Positions 37,201 to 49,423 of a DNA stretch of 64,000 bases are shown piece after piece (position 1 is the first letter of the stretch; every line of letters starts with the position of its first letter). Source of the DNA: Membranipora membranacea (taxonomy: Eukaryota; Bryozoa; Gymnolaemata; Cheilostomatida; Membraniporidae); assembly GCA_914767715.1 (NCBI GenBank), contig OU612072.1:6510001-6574000 (forward strand), in the 5' to 3' direction. The position numbers and the translations under genes are program-made. The notes under the pieces were generated by a model that saw nothing but the letters and a program-made list of their open reading frames with translations, was not told the DNA's origin and did not search any database.

Positions 37201-40200
37201 TGGCAACACTGTTATAAGGCACAGGCTATTCAATCAGATATATTTATACAGGTCAATAATGGGAACTGTTTGAACTATTCAACACAGGGCGGGGAGCGTG
37301 GATGCATCTATAGGCTTGTTATGATTGCAAAGTTTATATGTTCCTACATATTTTTTGTACACAAATAGTAGTCCAGGCCAAGCATTTCCATCATGAGATT
37401 TTCACAAGAGTAGTTAGAGCGACAATTGCTAATACTTGGCATAGAAAATAACTTTGCTGCTTGTATTCATATCAGGACACAAATTCCAAACTCTACCTGA
37501 TGTGTTCTGTCCGCCAGGATAAAAGTATAAATTTCCATGAAACACTCACCTCTAACGGTTTGACCTTTTTCAATAGCAGAGTACTGACATCATCCTTGTA
37601 CTGCGAAACAAATGATGAAGTCATTGTTTTGTAATTACTGTTATTGATTTGTTTTTGTATTGGCTGATGAAAAATGATAATTCCGGCTATTCCATCTACG
37701 GTGCAAAGTGATTGTTTCAACACAATTCTTAAATCTCAGTTGTCAATTCAGTCATTAACTGAAAGCATCTTATGTAAGTAATTATCTTAGTACATCAGAA
37801 TGTTCAGGGCCGTATGTAGGCAGGTCTTTGTAAAGTACAGTAACCTCCTGCTCCAAATTCTGCGTTCAGCCCCCGACATTGTTTGCAGGTTGAGCTGTTT
37901 GCCGAAATGTGGAGAGCTTTAGTGAAGATGTTATGCTGATAGGTTAACAATTGTTTTCATCATCATTGACAAACCCATAAGAAATTTAAAAAGGTTAAGA
38001 TATGAATATTACTGCTCCCTGATAACCAAAACAACATTTTTTTCCATTCAAGCTACTATGCATTGGGTTACTTTGAGGTACATGATTGCCAAGAATAATT
38101 GAATAATATAATCAAAACAACTTTGTCAGAAGCGCAGCATGATTTTTATTTACCTTATCTTGAGTTTTTCTCGATTCAGCCTCAATCTCTGCAGCCTTCA
38201 TAGTTATATACTCCAAGTGTACATCTACCGCGTTTCGGAGATGTGCTCGCATAGCCTTGATATCTCTATGTTTGAAACCGCAGCTTTCATAGTAATGACA
38301 TCTACCATCATCTATGATTGTGGTACATGAACTACTGACTTTTATATGCATCTTCAGCTGTAAATGTAAGAAGGCAATCATACAGACAATGTTAATATTG
38401 TGTGTTTTGGTGTACAACGGTTATTGGCTGTGGGGGGAAATAAAGCAAAAAACTGGCTGGCCACATAATTGTCATCACAATTTATATATGAAGTTTGCAA
38501 GTTTTGTTTGGTCGATCATGTTCTATGGCAGTCACCAAAACCTTCATATGGCCCCATTTATTCCAGCATTGAAAGTACTAGGTACTTTTAGGATTGGAAA
38601 ACAGCCAACTCTAATGACTTTCAGGAAGGCGATCATTAACGCCCGCGATCCCCCTGCTGAACACCATAACGGGTAGCTGTGGATTAAAATATAAATAAAG
38701 TATTAGAGTTTTAAGTTGAAGACTTACTGTTTTCTGATTGCCCAAGTCCTTTCCACAAATTCCACAAACACTTTCCACAGCATCACAAACGTCAATGTGG
38801 CTCTGGAAGCAGAAGTAAAAGTAATACTTACAACCGATGAACATTCACTCTGAAAACATGATCTTTTCTAATGTATGTAATGTTCTGTTAATAGCCTCTT
38901 ATTGCTACTGTACTAAGACAAGCAACAGACTTCAATGAAAAGTGTATCTCTTTTATTTTTTCCACCATCCTTATCTATATCACCTACCCAATGTTTCTCT
39001 GAACCTGCCATATTATTTTCAAACTCCATAATATACGGTTATTCAAAGAAATAAAAAACACAGCCTTCTCTCAACCCAGCTAAACGCACAATGAGTCCTG
39101 CATATGGCGCAGTGAGGTTATTTAGTCAGTGATTTCCTATTGATAAACCTAAACTATTTGCATAACCACAACGCAACTATGTCATCAACTGATCATAAGC
39201 AGCGTGACAATAAAAATGTCATAGCACTGATAAGACCTTGTCGAACCAATAGGCTGGGAAATCCCATGACTCACTAAAGTCACATAGCCTGTTGAATAAG
39301 GCAGTTATAAGGCGCAGTGCGCCTAAATCAATAGTAAGGATAACAATCAGTCTAATATCGACAGTGGGAATCCCAGTGGCTCTATATAACCATATCAGGC
39401 ACATTCATAGTGCCATATGATATTGAAATCAATAGTGCTTTTTGAAACAATTGATTGACCGATGATAGGTGCCATTGCACTGTAGGATTTAAAGGATTAT
39501 TTTCAATAAAATATTTTCATAGGATGATAAGCATTCTATTGCAATTACTATTCCCACTAGTGATATGGGGACATACTCAACAAACTCAAACGGAGATCAT
39601 TGCTTACATTGTACTTTCCATTAAGGAGCTGGCAAAGAAACTGATTTCTAGTGCACAAAAAGGGTGAAAAGTTAATTCTTTCTGTAGATTCAACCGCAAA
39701 CCTTAGAGGGTACGGGGTATCCAGTTAGCTACTGGCAACTACAATCAACATAAGCTTAGAGAGGCTGGCCTTAATGTCCACATGCAATATTTAATGATAA
39801 CACAGACAAATCATTTATTGGCAGAAGCAAGCTTTCAAAAATACCAGTTTAGAAAGATTGAATTATCTAAAGAGCTTGGGAAGAATTTCGAAAAGAGTGC
39901 ATTCAGATATCGGTATTTGGCTGTCTTCAAACTAGCTATAAAGATGATGTTGAACATTTTACGGCTGGATTTACAGCTTGTACTTGTCTCAGGCCTCAAA
40001 GACCCCACTAGACACTAAATTGCCCTAATGCCGGAGTCTAATTGAGAGTTTGAATGGGTGCCAGCGCTTTATCCGATGTATCTACTTATTTGTTTGAGGT
40101 TGGGGCCTAAGAGAGAACTGTGTCTCAAGTTGGAAATACAGTACATAGCAGAGCATGATGGGGTCATATAGTTGCTCTAAAGCTTATTTATCAGTATTTT

Positions 40201-42901
40201 CTTTGCTCTTTAGATCGGTTTGTCAGGGAGGTGATCTAATATGAATGAGCGATGCTTAATAGAGTAAATTTTCAATTCGCTCAAAATCCTTGCTTATCTG
40301 GTCCTTCAATTAGACTTGCTCACTCAGCTAGAAGCAATCACAATTTTGGCAGTTTTCATATAGAAAGACCCAACATATTGGAAGTGTGGGATATCATTGG
40401 GGATATAACCTTAGCTTCGGTTTTAGTTGGCTTCTATTTGATTTTCAGAAGCAGAAACCATTGGAGTATGAAAATTTATATAAGCCAGCACCGCCCGGGT
40501 TCAAAATCTCACCAAATCATCCGTCTCTTTTTATTCATTGTTTTACAGAGACTACGCACGCTTACCTCAAGTTCGCCTCGTAACATGTCTCTCTGACAGT
40601 GTTGGCATCTCACTGGTACAAAGTTACAGTCCTTCTCTTCATGGATTGCCCTTTGTGACTCCGGAAACATAATCTTACAGAGATCTCTACGACATCTCAC
40701 AGGTTTGAATGCGCAGGTCAGATGGTGCTCCTGCAAAAGCTTGGTGGTTAAATCGTGTATGAAGTCAAAACCATATCCATCAATATCTGAAGAGACTGTG
40801 TGAAATTTAAACCAACTGGGGGTTGAATATTTTCCCAATAAAGTCTGGTAACTTTTTGTGACATCAACAGCAAACATCCGATATAGCTTGAAGAAAAAAT
40901 TTGGAACTATTCTTTTGGCTAGAATCTAGAATGTATGAAGTTGTCTGATCACTGATGAATCAATGACAGTTCATTAAGTCAACAAATTTTCAGATTGATC
41001 TTAAAGTGAATCTCACCCATAAAACTTTTGTCTCAATTTCTTAAAAAAAAGACAAAAGGCAAAAGCGGACATGCGCAGTGGAAAGAAAATTGATTATTAA
41101 TAATCAATGTAAAATCCTATAGCGGTTGAGAGCTACCTGTGCATGGAATTTTACATGGATTGTTAATCAATTTAAGTACAATGGACAAGTCTCGCTTTAC
41201 CTATTGACAATTAATTATCAATTTTCTTCCGCGAGTACACTGGACCTTAGGATGTTAAAATACTTGGAGAATCCATAATGTGGTTAGATATATTCTCAGG
41301 ATCATTCGATACCCACAATCTTTTTTTTGAAGTATTGCAGGTCAATACTAAATGTTGTGAAGAAATAAAAACATTCGGTATATTTAAGAAACAGACAGCT
41401 CATTATCTTACAGGTAACTTTCTCCATGTTGGAGTTGCTCGACATCCGTATTCTCTGTTACGACAGTAGCACTTCTTTTTTAACAAAACTCTCTGTACCG
41501 AAGCATCAGGAGTAATGTCATCTAACTTCAGTCCTCCGTCTCGCTGACATTCTTCTAATGAGCCATCTTCATCAGGGTCATGAGGCAGTGGACATTGTAT
41601 AGAGGTATTTGAACCAAACTTATTCCGTAAGCAAACTTTGCAGGCCCTGGATGAATGAATAGGCATCATTTAATAATAGCAGTTATCGCAGGCGGAAAAG
41701 TTCACCATTTCGTTCTTGCATGAATAGCTAGATTTAATGCTGGCTAAAATTTTCTTGTTTTCTCAAAGTAGAGAAAACGAGAAAATTTTGGATTATTATA
41801 GATTACCACTTCAGAGAGCAATTCATTAGTGCTAGCTAACATTGAGTCACCCAAAAGCAATCTCAACTATACTCTAGCTAACATTCGATTCTCTAAAGTG
41901 TTTCATTATCAAGTACAAGGACTTTATCCTATTCCAAAAACACACATAAGTCCAACAGAGTCAGACAGCAATGGGTATGAAATTACAATTTCTTATTTGA
42001 TTTTATTACTACAAATTGGGAGTTGGCCGACTGTTTTTTTCCAAAAAATTGTGTCAGAAAATTTTGATTAATGGAATATTCCGCTGGCTTATTTCAAAGT
42101 AGTATGGGTGAATGAGCTAACCGAGGAGTCAGTGAGGAAAAACTAATACTGATATGTTACCCAATAATATGACTGCGTAGAATTTTGTTAGTCATGCTGG
42201 AAAAATGGGAATTCCCAGTTACCTAGCATTAATCAGCCGGGGAAATGTAAGCAGGAACAACTGATGACAGATGATATATTGTGGAATACACCATGAGCAA
42301 ATTACATACATCCATAGAAATGATTATAAATGGAACATGTACCTACCTTCCTCCGCAGGGTGTTTGTTGAGGGTTGATAAGCACCTGCCGGCAGAGTGGA
42401 CAAGCATATTCCTTTTTAAGAGCTTCCATCTCCAAAAAGTCTGGTCGACTGTCATACTCATTCATGGGTCCAGTAAAAGGGCTGGATGCTGGCATTGACG
42501 CCATCGATGACATAGAAGGCAGGCTGGAAAAAAATGAGATATGATAGTATTCGCTACGTAAACAACTAATACCAATCATGATGACAGTGATATGAGTCAT
42601 ACACAGAATGTAGATGGTGATGAGTATGATTGTGTATATGATTACACTGTATAATCTTCTATCATGTTTACACGAGACAGGAAATTCGTTTGTCAAGCTA
42701 CTTCACCAACTACCAACCGCAGACCCAGCCACATGGCAATATTTGAGCGCTAAACTAAGTAAGACTACTTTGCTCATTATGTTTCGAGAAAAATATAATT
42801 GTTATACCATACCTTCTCTGCATATCTGATGTCTCCATCGACTCCATACCAGATGTAGAGGGATACTGAACAGGACCCCGGGGATCAGCTGCTGCAGCCA
42901 T
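34225..42901 (-). CDS. TRAF-family signalling adaptor, complete 12-exon gene (unit 4)
   Basis: A spliced gene of 581 codons plus stop. Exons (read high to low): 42813-42901, 42347-42523, 41412-41646, 40566-40730, 38728-38802, 38154-38357, 37550-37600, 36876-37056, 35995-36077, 35319-35468, 34814-34981, 34225-34392. All junctions have GT-AG sites and the frame is continuous. The start is the first ATG of exon 1 (MAAAADPRG). Residues 71-107 form a RING-like segment (CPLC, then PCGGRACKVC) that lacks the usual histidine. Residues 148-315 hold Cys/His-rich TRAF-type zinc fingers. Residues about 316-420 are a short helical, coiled-coil-like linker. Residues 421-581 are MATH/TRAF-C (SPPFYSSKFGYKMCCR, AYLNGDGLGR, DSSSF, NIASGCP). 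TRAF proteins trimerise under TNF/Toll/IL-1-type receptors and recruit ubiquitin ligases. The C-terminus resembles the TRAF2/TRAF3 group most. An AATAAA (minus strand) lies at 34060-34065, about 160 bp past the stop. Confidence 0.9.
36528..36683 (+). repeat. 26-bp intronic minisatellite, 6 identical AT-type copies (unit 4)
   Basis: Six identical units of the AT-rich type (TATGGAGGTGACC, TAATGTTAGCTAG). Unit 2 has only a trace of the repeat near 16040-16080. Confidence 0.95.
41091..41232. repeat. AT-rich dispersed repeat (GATTATTAATAATC family)
   Basis: Close to the 22573 copy, in the exon 3-4 intron of the complete TRAF gene. Confidence 0.55.
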
Positions 42902-44327
42902 CGGTATTCAGTATATTGGTTTGCTCTTGTAGTCTAATGTATGTTTTATGACGAGAGTCGACGAGTTCAATCTGATAACTATTCTGTTTGATAATTGTGT
43001 GCCAACAGAAGAAGGTCACTGATTTCAGTGTTGAAAGTCGATTTCTGTAATGAAAGATTCAGATTTAGCACAACAGTGTACCCCTCCCTTTAGATCATGT
43101 CACTTCCTTAGTCAGCAAAATGTGAAGAGCTGAATTCTGTACAGGATGTGTGTTTATTCTAGATTCAGTAATTAAATTACTGGAGCTCCAGTGATTTATT
43201 TGCAAACCCAACACACAGTGTAAGATCTCTCCTTCATATACAAATACTGGCTCTAGTAGTTCCTCTGAGGATATAACGCTCTCACATTGAAAACAAAACA
43301 AATATAAACTTACTTTATTTTGAGACTTGGTCCGAGCTCACTTCGCAATGGTATGATAATCTAAAAATGAGATATTTTTGATGGTCATTATGGTAACGGA
43401 GCCTTAGAGGTAAGGCTAGTCCTAGCATGCATTCTGCCACTACCCAAAATCCCGTACTGAAGTCAGTTAGTCACTTGGAAAGTTAATTAGAGCGGTACTA
43501 AGAAGGCAGCTGATGTTGTTTTCTAGGCCAGGCAAATGCTTCCATCACTTGTCTGGAAATCATTGACAAAATGTGTTAGCTCTGCGATAGGCTGTTGGGT
43601 TGGTGCAGTGTGCCAGTGTAGTTGTAGAAAGTAGGTCCACCCATCATATGTATCCAAACCAGACGTGGAGCAAAGGCCAGAACGGATTATACTTGGATGA
43701 AAGATTTCTCTAATCCCTGACTGCGTACTAGAGAACCGAAAAAGGTTTTAATCAACCTTTTATTCTGATCAACTAGGTTACCTCTGTATACTCACCTGGC
43801 AATGGATAACAGAGGCCTCTAATTAAACATGTACTGTCTGACAGATTAAAATATTTCCCTTAAAGAGTTAAAAAAAATAAAGTAAAAGAAGAGTCTGTAG
43901 CTTGCTGAAATTGAATCCCTTTGCTTCTAAAACTGTTGCAATTTCATAGACATCAGAAGAGTTATGTGTCTGATAGTAATGCAAATATACTATGTCAGTT
44001 GGGGTTTTTACCAGTGCCTGGAATTTCCATTGGAAATTCCACTTTTGATTGGAGCCAAGTAGGAGTAGGCAACTCTCAAGTTAGAGAATGTATTTTGGTC
44101 AGCAATTGAATCAGGGAGGGAACTCGGCAGAATCAGGATTGCATATAGTGAGTAAACTGTAAACCGATTGGATAGATATAGATATAGATATACTATCAAT
44201 ATGTAATGTAATGTAATGTAAAATCTCCTTGATTTGGCATTAATGATTATTGACCTGGTATGATCAACAGATTTATAGTGAGAAACCAAGTTTCAATAGT
44301 CCCGATGAAAATTCAGTGTTGAAATTA
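42902..44327. other. Upstream region of the complete TRAF gene
   Basis: Should contain the promoter of the complete gene (minus strand). No clear TATA box or coding exon was recognised. It holds one dispersed repeat (43925-44065) and short GATATA and AATGT runs. Confidence 0.4.
43925..44065 (+). repeat. Dispersed repeat, copy 1
   Basis: Shares a CATAGACATC ... GGGTTTTT ... GGAAATTCCACTTTTGAT series with 59386-59505. It contains the palindrome GGAATTTCCATTGGAAATTC. The shared peptide in one frame (NGNSTFD / IGNSTFD) is more likely a by-product than a gene. Confidence 0.5.
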
Positions 44328-44817
44328 TACTAGTAATATTGTTTTTTATATTTTTATTTTTATCTATGTAACATCAGCAATTTTACATTGACTCAACTTG
44401 CAGCTCAGCTCTGTCAAAACACCAAATTTCTCTTTTCAGAGACTGTAATAAACTCTATCCCTATAAAAATAGAAATACCTTTGAAAATACCATATATTAT
44501 CAAAAAATATTATAAAATAATAATAATAACAAGTTTTTTTCTTGTTTCTCGTTTTGGTGAAGTGTAAGTGCTCAGACATCAGTGAGTGCGAGTCTTTGAA
44601 ATTACATTGTCAAATGGCACTGTCGATATGGTCACAATAATGTCTTATTCAAACAATAATCTTTGTGCCGTCAAATAAACTTTTAAAGTATTTTTGAAAG
44701 AATTACTAAAAGTTAACTTCCAAAGCTCATTATCATTATATAACTGAGCATTCGGGATTAGAATTGCAAATTCAATTTTATGCTTTTAACGCATTGTGCT
44801 TGATATGATATTTCTTC

Positions 44818-47800
44818 TCACTCCTCCGGATTCCTTCCTGGTTGGGGACTATCCCAGGCTTGCTGAGCTCTGTTATCTTCTCCTACTGCAAAATATGATA
44901 TTGTTAAACACATATGTAAGACCGAGAAGTAACTTTTACTCCTTTTCTTTGACAATAGGCAAATGTGTGGCATGTACTGTGGAAAGAAAAATCCCATACA
45001 CAGTCATCTAGTTGAGAGCCACTGTGAATGGGATTTTGCATCGATTATTAATAATCAATTTTTTTTCCATGAAACAAGTCGTGCTTTTACCTATTTTACA
45101 GCAGATCCATGATAAAATTGGATGTATTTAACTTTTAGCTTGATGATAAAAATTTTGAATGAAGAGCTGAACACGTACAGTCTTGCTGTGTACAGCCTTC
45201 ATTATTCAAATCAAGAGAATTTCAGGATGCTTGAATTATGATTTATCAGGCCTTGTTGTGAAAATTTGTACTTTGTCTTAAACTATAAATAATTACCTTC
45301 ATCCTCGCCGCTGACGGGGTTGGAAATGCATGGGGGACCGTGTCTTGTTATTGAGACAATCTACAATATTCAAAGAAAAACAAACAAGATGAATCTTAGA
45401 AACCAAAAAGATTGGGCCAAATTGGAATTCACAGGGTAGTGAGGCTAACAGAAAATTCAGCTCAGCTAAAGAAGCTATCAAAAAAATCTGAAGCAGTATC
45501 AGGGCTTCAATGGGCATGGCCCATTCATCTATCACTTGCAAGTTGAGATTAACTGGTCCACAAAAATGTTCAATCTGGTGCAATTATTCATGAATTTGGC
45601 TCGAATGTATTTGCATGCCCAAAATAGTGAAAAAAAACTAGAGAGAACATGGCTAGCGTGACACGGAAAAGGAGTGCCCATATTCCTAAACTAATAGAAA
45701 TATTTCTTTATCAGAAAATAAGCTTTTTCTACCTTTGGTTCCATCTGGTTTGCAGCTAGGTATGCGGAATGAGCTGGTACATGTAATCTGTGATGGTCCT
45801 TCAGTTTCTCTACATCAGGGGTTTCAAAATGGCAGAATTCAAAGAAGTAGCATTTACCAGGTGACGTTATGCAACCTGGCTCAATTCTCTGATGAATGTC
45901 ATGCTATAAATAAAACATGTAAGTATGTAGACAATATCAAGCACAAAGCCATATCAGTGTAAATTTAAAAGAATCTATTTAAGACTTTTTGAATGTGAAT
46001 TTTCTCCATCAACTTGACTGACTTCCTCGTTTTCACAAATTCATACAATCAGTTCTTTTATGATTTTGTGTTGACACTTTTGTACATATTGTGAGCTTTA
46101 TGCTATATTTTGTTTTGTGACCTTTGTGACCTATTTGTTATATGCTTCTATGTTTTACGATCGGTCGGTTGACCCATCACAACCTGTTTCAACTTGATCT
46201 GACTGGTTTTGGTCGGATGATTTTTGTGTATTGTGTGTTGGTTAGATAGCTTGAGATATCATTCTTAGCCTGATTACTGGATGTACAAGGTTTTTGTTCT
46301 AAGATGGATGTATTAAAGCATAACATATTCCAAGACAGTGTTGATTGAGTCATGCGCAGGACGTAACAGGAAGCCAATAATATAACCACACATTTGTGAC
46401 ACTCGTAATCAGACAATTTGTTAAGTAGAAGTATATGATCCAATTTGTCTCCTGTGGCCACACAAGTGGTTGATAATGAAATGCTTCTACCAGCTATCCC
46501 GACACAGTTTCAGCGCTTAAACTAACCCCCCTCCCCACTAAGGATTGATGTTCAGATCTCTTTATTAACCAGGTTGACTCACCTTAATCTTAGAAGAGAA
46601 GTTGTTATTACAGTGTGAGCAATGAAACTTCAGCTGGTCTTGAAAAGGATCCTCCTGAAAAAGAATAAGGTACGGTGTAAGAAAACTTTTGCCGCTACGT
46701 AATTTTACAACTGTGTCTGTGATCAATATGATAAATGTATAAATGGAAGCAATATTGGTATAACAACATATCAGTATCAACATATGCCCCACATTGTTCC
46801 TGGTTGTAGAATTGTACTTGCTTCCAAGAAAAAGTGACTGTAGGATAAATAGATGTCTGTCGAATAGTCTGAAAAGGAATTTTATTAGTGCAAGTGGTGG
46901 TTGCATCAAGGAGTAAAACTCCTTGGTTGCATGTTCATCAATAAATAGATGCCTATAGCCTATTTTTTTGTGTTAGTTGTTGTTGGTTTGGGTTGCAAGT
47001 CATATCAGTTGAATCAATTAATTCTTTCTAAATTTCTAACACAAAGAGTTGTGGACGTTTACTATGTTTGCAACTTTCTAATCATAATATAAATTAATCA
47101 GTCCGCAAATAAGCATATGAGAGTAAATAGCCTCGGTCGTAAAGATGTGAGAGGACAGGTTTCTGTGGTTCATGCAGGTTTATGTGACACTGCATGCGAA
47201 TGTTACAAACAGAAAGGTGGCAATTTTGTTGACAAGGCACAGTCTTGTAGAATTGTTCTGGAGCAAACCACAGGGTAAATTGAAGATGCAGAATAGAAGC
47301 TTGGGTACATGGGCAACACTTCCAGTTATTGATCTTATTTCTTTGTCAATTTGAAATGTGGACTAAGATATGCAGGCGATTGGCACAAAATGAATTCATT
47401 CTTGTCCCAAGAGCAGTTGAGGTTTCTATTTTCTATTTACCTGTATTTCTAAGGGTAGTCGGAAATTAAATCCTTTCAGTTTTGATTGACATGAGTAGAG
47501 GGAGGGGGAAAAGGTCTCAGAGGCCGAGTTTTGGCTTTGTGAAAGGGAGAGACCCAATGCCATGTCAGATGGTACTTTTCTGAAAATACCTGGTAATTGG
47601 TAAATAGTGAATGTAAAAGTAAATCAGTTTCACATTCACTATCCTTCAATAGGTACTCCCGTTGACCTGACATTGGCTCTCTTTACTACCCAACAGCCAG
47701 AGCCAGCCCATTGGCCTAGTCTCAGATGAGAAAGGGTGATTCAATAAAAATGTTAGCAAATTCCCATCTGGATCAATGTGAGCGCAACTTCAATGAAGGC

Positions 47801-49423
47801 ATGAATGTGGCCAATGAAATAGCAATGAGCTAAAGCAGATATAATTGTCTGTTCTTCAAGTATGATTTCTTGTATCTTTTCCTCTAAATATATTTGAAGA
47901 GCAGTCAATGATCAGTCAACAGTCAATTTTAGATTTTTAAAATTGCAAATTTTTGAGTATTACAACCTGATCTTCCAAACAAGCAAAATTTGAAGACAAT
48001 GTTAATTGATCTCAAAACTTTTGGTTTGTGACCTTAAATACGTCTATTCTTCAGTCTTTTGCCAACAGAACCGCTGTTAAAGACAAATAATGATTCACCT
48101 TGTTTACTCTGTGGTATTGAGTACTACAGATTACCTTTGGGGCCAGGATGAAAATAAAAGTGTGAAATGAGAAAATGAGACCATTCAGCTTATTTCCTTT
48201 TCAGTGAATTTCCCTTCAAAGTGTCAAAAACTGCTTGGACAATAACCCATACCTCAGCTACCGAAAAATGGGTGGGTGGTAGCAATGAACTATACCGAGG
48301 TTTAGTTCATTGGTGGTAGCAGGCATAAACTCTCCCCAAACTAATGAAACTAAGACTCCTGCAAGTAATTCCTCCTCTAGGTATCAAGCCAACTACAATA
48401 AGTACCTGTTCAGTGATGTAATGCAGTTTATCAGCGCATATACTCATATGCTCCTCGAGATTACACCGTGGTATCTTCTTATTGCAGCAAGAATTTCTAC
48501 AGCGAACAGGTGCATAAACGCAGTTCTCCTCATGTATCTGTCAACAAAAATAATTTGATTGTTTTGCGTAAACCTGATAGGAAAAAAACATTGTTGCTGT
48601 AATATCAATGAAATTTTCATCTCATCTGCTGAATGGGCTTCTCATCATTTTTGTTTCTTATAATTTTTGATATTTGAATGACAATTTTAGTAGTGTCAAT
48701 GGCAGAACGTCAAATGTGATTTTGAAATATGACAGTTAGTTGCAAAATAACAGGCCTAGCCTATACCTTCAATTTGCTCCAACTAGGTTGCACTGTACAT
48801 CCGTATTGTTTATTCCTGCAAAAACACCCTTCCTGGAGCAGTTTGTTGCGTACTCTCCGGTCTGGAGTGATGTCACCACATCGGAGAGAATCTCCTTTAC
48901 ACTCATTAGCGTTACCTTTGCATGGACACGGTATAGTACCTTTCACTCTAACTTTGTCATTGAAGCATTCCTTGCAGACTCTGTAAAAATCTAATTTATC
49001 AGCTTTGCTCGATTAGGGTTTGTTTAAAATACATGAGTCCAAAGTTTCGAACGGTAAACTTTAAGCAAAAGGTATGTTTAGGATATCATACCCCCCCCCC
49101 CCCCCCCCCCCCCTGTCAGAGAGACCTTGTTTGAAAGTCATAACTTCAGATTTTAAGCTTTACTTCAGGAATTCTACAAATCAACTCAAATCTCATCTAA
49201 ATATGCACATTCAACCATTCAACATATAAGGTTTACAAACACCTTCAATATAGATATATTTTACCGATTCAATAATTATTTTAGCTGGATAAGTTCTTAC
49301 AAGGTGCCACATGGTGTTTGATGAGGATCCAGACAAATGTCTCGGCAGATAGCACAGTCATACTTGTCTAACAGCCGCATCCTTCTGACAAAGTCCGGGC
49401 GCTCACAAGTGGATGATAGAGAT
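44818..49423 (-). CDS. RING-like plus TRAF zinc-finger protein lacking MATH domain
   Basis: Seven exons in continuous frame: 49301-49423, 48767-48980, 48406-48537, 46583-46654, 45733-45903, 45297-45360, 44818-44885 (TGA stop). The protein begins here with SLSSTCERPDF. A RING-like segment follows (CAICRDICLDPHQTPCGT, then LVCKEC across the intron), again without the zinc-binding histidine. Next come TRAF zinc fingers (CFCRNKQYGC; ENCVYAPVRCRNSCC; FHCSHCNNNF; KCYFFEFCHF). The tail reads ITRHGPPCISN, then a splice, and ends QPGRNPEE. No coiled coil or MATH exons follow before the promoter region of the complete TRAF gene. The first exon, which must end in phase 2, was not found. An AATAAA (minus strand) lies near 44355. 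The product may act as an E3-like or scaffold protein; a role as a MATH-less TRAF regulator is inference. Confidence 0.75.
44984..45085. repeat. AT-rich dispersed repeat, shortened
   Basis: Diverged relative in the last intron of the RING/zinc-finger gene. It contains an inverted pair around GGGATTTT and a GATTATTAATAATC block. Confidence 0.45.
46472..46530 (+). mobile_element. Half copy of the foldback miniature element
   Basis: Only the right arm is present (GTTGATAATGAAATGC, CTACCAGC, CAGCGCTTAAAC), in the intron before exon 5 of the RING/zinc-finger gene. Confidence 0.5.
49090..49113 (+). repeat. Poly-C run
   Basis: An uninterrupted C tract of about 23 bases in the exon 2-3 intron of the RING/zinc-finger gene. 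The exact length is likely to be uncertain in the assembly. Confidence 0.9.

Larger units (their letters stand above)
44328..46930. repeat. Segmental duplication, left copy
   Basis: About 2.6 kb matching 61732-64000 with very few differences. It covers the last four exons and the 3' end of the RING/zinc-finger gene. It contains about 170 bp near 46080-46250 that the right copy lacks. Confidence 0.9.

Noticed and set aside
44173-44220. CRISPR-like or regulatory repeat
   Set aside because: Only short GATATA and AATGT microsatellites in a eukaryotic intergenic region.
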